In this document: piece by piece, positions 59,368 through 64,000 of the stretch | How positions within the stretch are numbered: position 1 is the stretch's first letter | Layout of the letters: every line of letters begins with the position of its first letter | DNA from: UBA1672 sp051967755 | GTDB taxonomy: Bacteria > Pseudomonadota > Alphaproteobacteria > Micavibrionales > Micavibrionaceae | Assembly: GCA_051967755.1 (NCBI GenBank) | Contig: JBQDYD010000002.1 | Coordinates: forward strand, 124,001 to 188,000 | DNA: 64,000 bases | Direction: 5' to 3' | Translations under genes and position numbers: made by a program | Notes under the pieces: generated by a model | What the model saw: the letters and a program-made list of their open reading frames with translations, nothing else | Database searches by the model: none | What the model was told of the DNA's origin: nothing

Positions 59368-59648
59368 TGTCTGCTGCTGATGCTCCAACTGTAAAACGTC
59401 CGTTTTTCCGTCGTAAGAAAACATGTCCTTTCACAGGCCCGAATGCGCCTGAGATTGACTGGAAAAATACACGTCTATTAGGCCGTTACATCTCTGAGCG
59501 CGGGAAAATTATCCCAAGCCGTATCACAGCCGTATCTCAAAAGAAGCAACGCGAACTTGCAAAAGCAATCAAGCGCGCACGCTACATGGGATTACTGCCA
59601 TATGTTCAACACGACACTGACCAAGGTCAAAGCCGCGGTCGTCGATAG
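59367..59648 (+). CDS. rpsR: 30S ribosomal protein S18
   Basis: 93 residues. The signature NTRLLGRYISERGKIIPSRI and the following RELAKAIKRARYMGLLPY are diagnostic. The N-terminal extension (RPFFRRKKTCPFTG) contains one cysteine and is typical of proteobacteria. It starts on the last base of the rpsF stop codon and is followed by rplI after 17 bases. Confidence 0.98.
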   Translation: MSAADAPTVKRPFFRRKKTCPFTGPNAPEIDWKNTRLLGRYISERGKIIPSRITAVSQKKQRELAKAIKRARYMGLLPYVQHDTDQGQSRGRR

Positions 59649-59665
59649 TTTGGGAGAAGAAAATA

Positions 59666-60292
59666 ATGTCATCTACACAAGTTATATTGTTAGAGCGTGT
59701 TGAAAAGCTAGGTGATCTTGGCGAGATCGTTAATGTAAAGCCTGGTTATGCACGTAACTACCTCTTGCCACAGAAGAAAGCTCTTCGCGCAAGTAAAACA
59801 AACATCGCGTATTTCGAAGCACAGAAGAAATCTCTGGAAGCTGAGAATGAGAAGAAGAAACAAGAAGCTGAAAAGCTTGCGAAGAAGGTTGGTGGAATCA
59901 CTGTATCTTTGATCCGTCAGGCATCTGAATCGGGTCAGCTTTTCGGTTCTGTAAACTCACGCGATATCGCAAAAGCAGTTGCGGACGAAAGTAAGGAAGA
60001 AATTACACGCAACATGGTTGATTTGAACCAGAATGTGAAAACAATCGGTTTGATCCCTGTTGATGTTGTTCTTCACCCTGAAGTTAAAATCGAAGTGACT
60101 GTTAACATTGCGCGTTCACCTGAGGAAGCTGAAATTCAGGCATCTACAGGTCGTGCATTGGTTGCTGATGCTGCTGATGAAAAGCCGATTGAGGAAATCA
60201 TCGACGAAGCAGAACAGGAAATCGAAGCTGCTGAAGCAGAAGATTCACCTGAATCAGCGGATGCTGAAGAAGAGAAAAAAGCTGAAGAATAA
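59666..60292 (+). CDS. rplI: 50S ribosomal protein L9 with acidic C-terminal tail
   Basis: 208 residues. The N-terminal domain has the L9 signature MSSTQVILLERVEKLGDLGE and VNVKPGYARNYLLPQKKAL, then the long connecting helix and the C-terminal RNA-binding domain to about residue 150. The last 55 residues are an acidic tail rich in Glu and Ala, longer than in E. coli L9 but usual in several Alphaproteobacteria. It ends the ribosomal operon. Confidence 0.97.
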   Translation: MSSTQVILLERVEKLGDLGEIVNVKPGYARNYLLPQKKALRASKTNIAYFEAQKKSLEAENEKKKQEAEKLAKKVGGITVSLIRQASESGQLFGSVNSRDIAKAVADESKEEITRNMVDLNQNVKTIGLIPVDVVLHPEVKIEVTVNIARSPEEAEIQASTGRALVADAADEKPIEEIIDEAEQEIEAAEAEDSPESADAEEEKKAEE

Positions 60293-60350
60293 GCGGGGCC
60301 GGATAGTTATTACGACTATCCCCGATATTCACAAGCAATAAAGAATAAGC

Positions 60351-60387
60351 GCTAGCAGATACATCAAGTGTCTGCTAGCTTCTTTTT
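60351..60387 (+). terminator. Strong rho-independent terminator of the rpsF-rplI operon
   Basis: GCTAGCAGA and TCTGCTAGC form a perfect nine-base-pair stem with an 11-base loop, followed by TTCTTTTTT. The dnaB start codon begins one base after this T-run. A second small hairpin (GGATAGT / ACTATCC, 60301-60321) lies just after rplI. Confidence 0.92.
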
Positions 60388-60388
60388 T

Positions 60389-61885
60389 ATGAGTACAGAT
60401 ACAGCATTCCATTCTATAGCAGGCGCGCAAGCACCATCAGATGAACAAACGGATAGTCCGCATTACCGGATGATGCCGCACAACCAAGAAGCTGAACAAG
60501 GCCTTCTTGGTGCACTTTTGGTGAATAACAGTGCCTATGACAAAATTTCCGATTTGATGAAGGCGGAGCATTTCTTTTTGCCTGTTCATCAACGAATTTT
60601 CACCGCAGTAATGCAATTCATTGAGCGCGGCCAAACTGCATCGCCTGTCACACTGAAAAGTTATTTCGAAAAAGACGAAGACCTTAGTGATTTGGGCGGT
60701 AGCGCTTATCTCGCTGACCTTGCCGGCAGTATCATCAGTGTGATTAATGTGCGTGATTATGCGCAAACAATCTATGAGCTGTTTTTACGTAGAGAGCTGA
60801 TTAATCTGGGTGAGGATATCGTCAATGATGCGCATGAGCATCGCCTTGAATCAACGGCAAGTGAAACCATCGAAGAGGCCGAAGCACGTTTGTTCTCTCT
60901 CGCGGAGACAGGTGAAACCAAAGGCGGCTTCGTATCGTTGCGCGATTCGGTTATGGTCTCCATTGAGGTTGCTGAGAAAGCTTTCCAAACCAAGGGGCAT
61001 GTCACAGGCCATACCACAGGTTTACGTGATATGGATAAGCAGCTCGGCGGTATGCACCCATCAGACCTTGTTATCCTTGCGGGTCGTCCGTCGATGGGTA
61101 AAACGGCGCTTGCGACCAATATTGCCTTTAACTCGGCCCGTGCCTATGCAAGGACGGGCGGTAAAGAGGGGGCACGCGTTGGTTTCTTCTCTCTTGAGAT
61201 GTCATCAGATCAGCTCGCCACACGTATTCTGGCGGATGTCGCCAATATCTCAGGTCACGCGATCAAGCAAGGGGATATCAAGCAAGAGGATTTCCAAAAC
61301 TTTGTGAAGGCCAGTCAGGAGCTTTCCCAAGTTCCGCTTTATATTGATGATACGCCTGCCTTAACCATCGGTGCCGTGCGTACACGTTCGCGCCGTCTGA
61401 AACGTCAACACGGTCTTGATATGCTTGTGATTGACTATCTACAGCTCTTGCGCGGAACAGGATCACGTCAGGCGGAATCAAACCGCGTTCAGGAAGTTGC
61501 GGAAATTACCCGTGGCTTGAAAGCGATCGCGAAGGAATTGCATATTCCTGTGCTGGCTCTGTCCCAGCTCTCGCGTGCGGTAGAACAGCGTGAGGATAAA
61601 CGCCCGATGCTTTCCGACCTTCGTGAATCAGGATCGATTGAGCAGGATGCGGACGTGGTTATGTTTGTTTACCGTGAGGAATATTACCTCCACCGCGCTG
61701 AGCCTGAGATTGGCAGTGAAAAGCATATGCAATGGCAAGAGGCGTGTGAACGCGCACTGAATATCGGTGAATGTATTGTCGCCAAAGCCCGTCACGGCCC
61801 GATCGGGACAGTGCGTATGCACTTTGACGGACACCTTACCCGCTTTAGTGATTTGGATGAATTTCACGATTCTCCCGGTTATTAG
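60389..61885 (+). CDS. dnaB: Replicative DNA helicase
   Basis: Hexameric replication-fork helicase of about 498 residues from ATG 60389; a GTG upstream would lie inside the terminator stem. The N-terminal domain shows PHNQEAEQGLLGALLVNNSA. The RecA-like domain has Walker A in ILAGRPSMGKTALATNIA (about residue 235), the IDYLQLLRG motif, and SDLRESGSIEQDADVVMFVY with the arginine-finger region. No SD precedes the start and the terminator abuts it, so initiation is unusual. Confidence 0.96.
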   Translation: MSTDTAFHSIAGAQAPSDEQTDSPHYRMMPHNQEAEQGLLGALLVNNSAYDKISDLMKAEHFFLPVHQRIFTAVMQFIERGQTASPVTLKSYFEKDEDLSDLGGSAYLADLAGSIISVINVRDYAQTIYELFLRRELINLGEDIVNDAHEHRLESTASETIEEAEARLFSLAETGETKGGFVSLRDSVMVSIEVAEKAFQTKGHVTGHTTGLRDMDKQLGGMHPSDLVILAGRPSMGKTALATNIAFNSARAYARTGGKEGARVGFFSLEMSSDQLATRILADVANISGHAIKQGDIKQEDFQNFVKASQELSQVPLYIDDTPALTIGAVRTRSRRLKRQHGLDMLVIDYLQLLRGTGSRQAESNRVQEVAEITRGLKAIAKELHIPVLALSQLSRAVEQREDKRPMLSDLRESGSIEQDADVVMFVYREEYYLHRAEPEIGSEKHMQWQEACERALNIGECIVAKARHGPIGTVRMHFDGHLTRFSDLDEFHDSPGY

Positions 61886-61897
61886 GAGTGATCTTCT

Positions 61898-62977
61898 ATG
61901 TGCGCAATGAGCGGTGAATTGGTCATTGATCTGGCGGCGATCCGCGATAATTACGCCATCATTAAAAACAAAGTCGGCGCAGGTTGCTTGGTTGCGCCCT
62001 CTGTAAAGGCCGATGCCTATGGCCTTGGTGCAAAAAATGTTGTCTCCGCATTATATGAAGCAGGGGCACGTGATTTTTTTGTCGCGACATTAGATGAAGG
62101 CGCTGAACTGCGCGCGCTGAAACCCGATATAAATATATATATATTAAATGGTTACCAACCTGATGCGCATGATTTTTATAAGAAAAACTCCCTCACCCCT
62201 GTATTAAATTCTCTCACCGAAATTCGTAGCTATGCGCAAAAAGGCGGGGCGGCGATTTTGCATTTTGATACAGGTATGAACAGGCTTGGCATTCCTGCGG
62301 ATGAGGCGGCGGAATTATTTAATGATATGAGCATTTTATCAGGAATTGATGTGAAATGCGTGATGAGCCATTTGATTTCTTCTGAGGAATCGCAAAACCC
62401 GTCTAACGTGGCGCAGCTTACGAAATTCAAAGAGATTACAGCGCATTTTCCCGATGTGCCGCATTCTTTGTGTAATTCGGGCGGGGTGTTTTTACCATCT
62501 GATTTTCATCATGATATTGTGCGCCCGGGTATAGCGCTTTATGGCGGCAAGCCGACAGACGGGCAGGATGAAAACCCCATGAATCAGCCTGTATCGTTAA
62601 ACGTGCCCGTATTGCAGATCCATGCGGTTAAGGCGGAGGAATCTGCGGGTTACAACGCAACGCATCGTTTCCATAAAAACGGCATTGTTGCGGTTATGTC
62701 AATTGGCTATGCTGATGGGGTTTTCCGTAAAATCAGTAATGTCGGTGCATTATATTTTCAGGGTCAAAAAATGCCGATTTGCGGCCGCGTTTCAATGGAT
62801 TTAATTATCTGTGATATCAGTGATATTCCTGCGAAAAATCAGCCCAAGGTGGGGGATATGGTTGAGGTGATCGGCACGCACCAAACCATTGATGATTTGG
62901 CGCGCGATTCTGAAACAATTTCTTATGAAATTCTAACCGCCCTCGGGCATCGATTTAAGCGAACCTATAAAGGGTAA
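61898..62977 (+). CDS. alr: Alanine racemase
   Basis: PLP enzyme making D-alanine for peptidoglycan; 359 residues. The PLP lysine is in APSVKADAYGLGAKNVV (about residue 37), with HFDTGMNRLGIP, a phosphate-binding region, and the catalytic tyrosine in ESAGYNATHRF, then SIGYADGVFR. The ATG at 61898 has AGGAG eight bases upstream. It follows dnaB after 12 bases, the common dnaB-alr order of Alphaproteobacteria. Confidence 0.96.
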   Translation: MCAMSGELVIDLAAIRDNYAIIKNKVGAGCLVAPSVKADAYGLGAKNVVSALYEAGARDFFVATLDEGAELRALKPDINIYILNGYQPDAHDFYKKNSLTPVLNSLTEIRSYAQKGGAAILHFDTGMNRLGIPADEAAELFNDMSILSGIDVKCVMSHLISSEESQNPSNVAQLTKFKEITAHFPDVPHSLCNSGGVFLPSDFHHDIVRPGIALYGGKPTDGQDENPMNQPVSLNVPVLQIHAVKAEESAGYNATHRFHKNGIVAVMSIGYADGVFRKISNVGALYFQGQKMPICGRVSMDLIICDISDIPAKNQPKVGDMVEVIGTHQTIDDLARDSETISYEILTALGHRFKRTYKG

Positions 62978-62980
62978 GGT

Positions 62981-64000
62981 TTAAATGCCTGCTGTTTGAA
63001 GGCGCTGCTCGTTATCTACACCGGCGGTCAATGTTGCATCTGTGGCTTCCGGCTGGATAACAGATACAGCAATCTCAGTGCCTTGAACTTGCTGTTCAAT
63101 CTCTGATACGCCTTGTAATGCGTCCGCATATTCACCATTTACGGCCTGATATAGGGTGCCTTCTTCTTTAATGAAGGGTTGTGAGCCATTCATTGGGCTA
63201 AAGCCGGGGTTACGTCCGTATAGTTGATCATCCAATGTATCTTGTTTGGCAACCAGTTCCGCATATTCAGGATTTGCGGCAAGGGCGTCTCTGTAGGCTT
63301 CGCGGCCTGCATCAAAGAATGCCTGTTCTTCGGATGTATCGTACCAGCTATCTGATTCCATCTGGTCGATTTCGCTAAAGCTATAGGTGTACTCTGCTTC
63401 TTGGCCGTCCATTGTTGCGGTGAATGTCACACCTTGATCTTTCATCTCGGCTTGTATTTCGCTCATACGGGCGCGGTTTTCATCGAATTCCGCCTTCAAT
63501 GCATCCCATTGTGCGGGTAGTGCATCGCGCGCGGTGGTGGCTGTTTCTAACCGCTCTCTTGCTCCGGCAATGCCGTTTTCTTCAAGTGCAGCTTCATAGG
63601 CTGCGGGATAATTTGTAAGCAAAGCCTTCTCATCATTGGATAGGATGGTTTTATCTTGCAAGTCTTCAAAACGCTCATGCGTCATTGGCGCGGTTGGGTC
63701 ATCACCGCTCTTCACCTCAAGTGAGACAATGGCATTCGTATCGCCGGCCGCGATAAACGGGCCGTATAATTCTGTTGGTGACGGGCCAAAATCCTGAATT
63801 GTTAACAGGTTGGGCATGCCGTCCAGTTCATCTGAGAAGGCAACAGGGCCAAGTGCGGTTAAATCTTCGGAAGAGCCGATCACGCTGCCTGTTAAGTTAG
63901 GATCTTCGACATCCAGATTTGATGCCACTGTCGTGTCAGTTGGTGTTGCCAAGCTCTCGACTGAGGCCAGTATGCCTGTTAAAGAATCGTCGCTGATGCC
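62981..64000 (-). CDS. Uncharacterised protein, 5' end outside the window
   Basis: About 340 residues of the C-terminal part are present. The frame stays open to base 64000 without a good start, since the only internal candidate (TTG at 63952) lacks an SD, so the true N-terminus lies to the right. The visible part is acidic and largely helical (ATTARDALPAQWDALKAEFD, ENRARMSEIQAEMKDQG) and low in cysteine. It ends three bases after the convergent alr stop. The family was not recognised. Confidence 0.6.
   Translation of the reverse strand, partial: GISDDSLTGILASVESLATPTDTTVASNLDVEDPNLTGSVIGSSEDLTALGPVAFSDELDGMPNLLTIQDFGPSPTELYGPFIAAGDTNAIVSLEVKSGDDPTAPMTHERFEDLQDKTILSNDEKALLTNYPAAYEAALEENGIAGARERLETATTARDALPAQWDALKAEFDENRARMSEIQAEMKDQGVTFTATMDGQEAEYTYSFSEIDQMESDSWYDTSEEQAFFDAGREAYRDALAANPEYAELVAKQDTLDDQLYGRNPGFSPMNGSQPFIKEEGTLYQAVNGEYADALQGVSEIEQQVQGTEIAVSVIQPEATDATLTAGVDNEQRLQTAGI

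Overview
The window reads as chromosomal DNA of an alphaproteobacterium. Supporting signs are the FYDLN-type acidic zinc-ribbon protein (21212-21652), a long acidic ribosomal protein L9, the rpsF-rpsR-rplI-dnaB-alr run divergent from fabD, and the class Ia ribonucleotide reductase without an ATP-cone. GC content looks moderate (near one half by eye, not calculated). The family is not certain; a Micavibrionales- or Rhodospirillales-like organism is an inference only. No rRNA, tRNA, CRISPR array, insertion sequence or prophage was recognised. Both ends cut a gene.

Layout. 1-5701: a tripartite RND efflux system (adaptor, pump, outer-membrane factor). 5793-7762: glutathione-dependent formaldehyde detoxification (frmA, frmB) closed by a clear terminator. 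7897-12594: an AspT-type transporter facing a cyanide-insensitive-type bd oxidase (cydAB) with a GbsR/MarR regulator whose probable operator is a perfect 20-bp palindrome. 12721-18348: a second RND system. 18373-20227: a YdbH-YnbE-YdbL envelope lipid-transport cassette. 20236-21652: prmA and the FYDLN protein. 21864-29379: fatty-acid beta-oxidation (thiolase, fused hydroxyacyl-CoA dehydrogenase/enoyl-CoA hydratase, acyl-CoA dehydrogenase), interrupted by two divergent paralogous small proteins, a decayed copy of the dehydrogenase 5' end, a half-size EamA protein and a ceramidase-family membrane enzyme. 29394-34719: orphan proteins, an SCP2 protein, a thioesterase, a FadL porin and a SCO1 copper chaperone. 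34822-38226: a TPP riboswitch followed by a tautomerase-family gene, thiC and an orphan membrane protein. 38290-41834: a small zinc-finger-like protein, a TerB-like protein, an RNase H-like protein, a Fur-box-controlled microprotein and phoH. 41915-46548: threonine dehydratase, a putative beta-helix metalloprotein, and a rhodanese/SqrR-like regulator/AhpD-like set. 46632-52671: nrdB and nrdA, separated by a phosphatase, zur with a Zur-box-controlled membrane protein, and msrB. 52883-58242: pyruvate kinase, a HAD phosphatase, fabG and fabD, with an orphan gene pair on the opposite strand between the two fab genes. 58518-64000: an orphan, rpsF-rpsR-rplI, dnaB, alr and a truncated orphan.

Much of the regulation can be read directly: Fur, Zur and NrdR-type boxes, a TPP riboswitch, a GbsR-type palindrome and several sigma-70-like promoters. 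The most unusual points are a Zur-box-controlled uncharacterised membrane protein beside zur, a Fur-box-controlled 49-residue protein, a tautomerase gene between a TPP riboswitch and thiC, and a micro-duplication with paralogous small genes inside the beta-oxidation cluster. All assignments are from reading the sequence; no database search was run.
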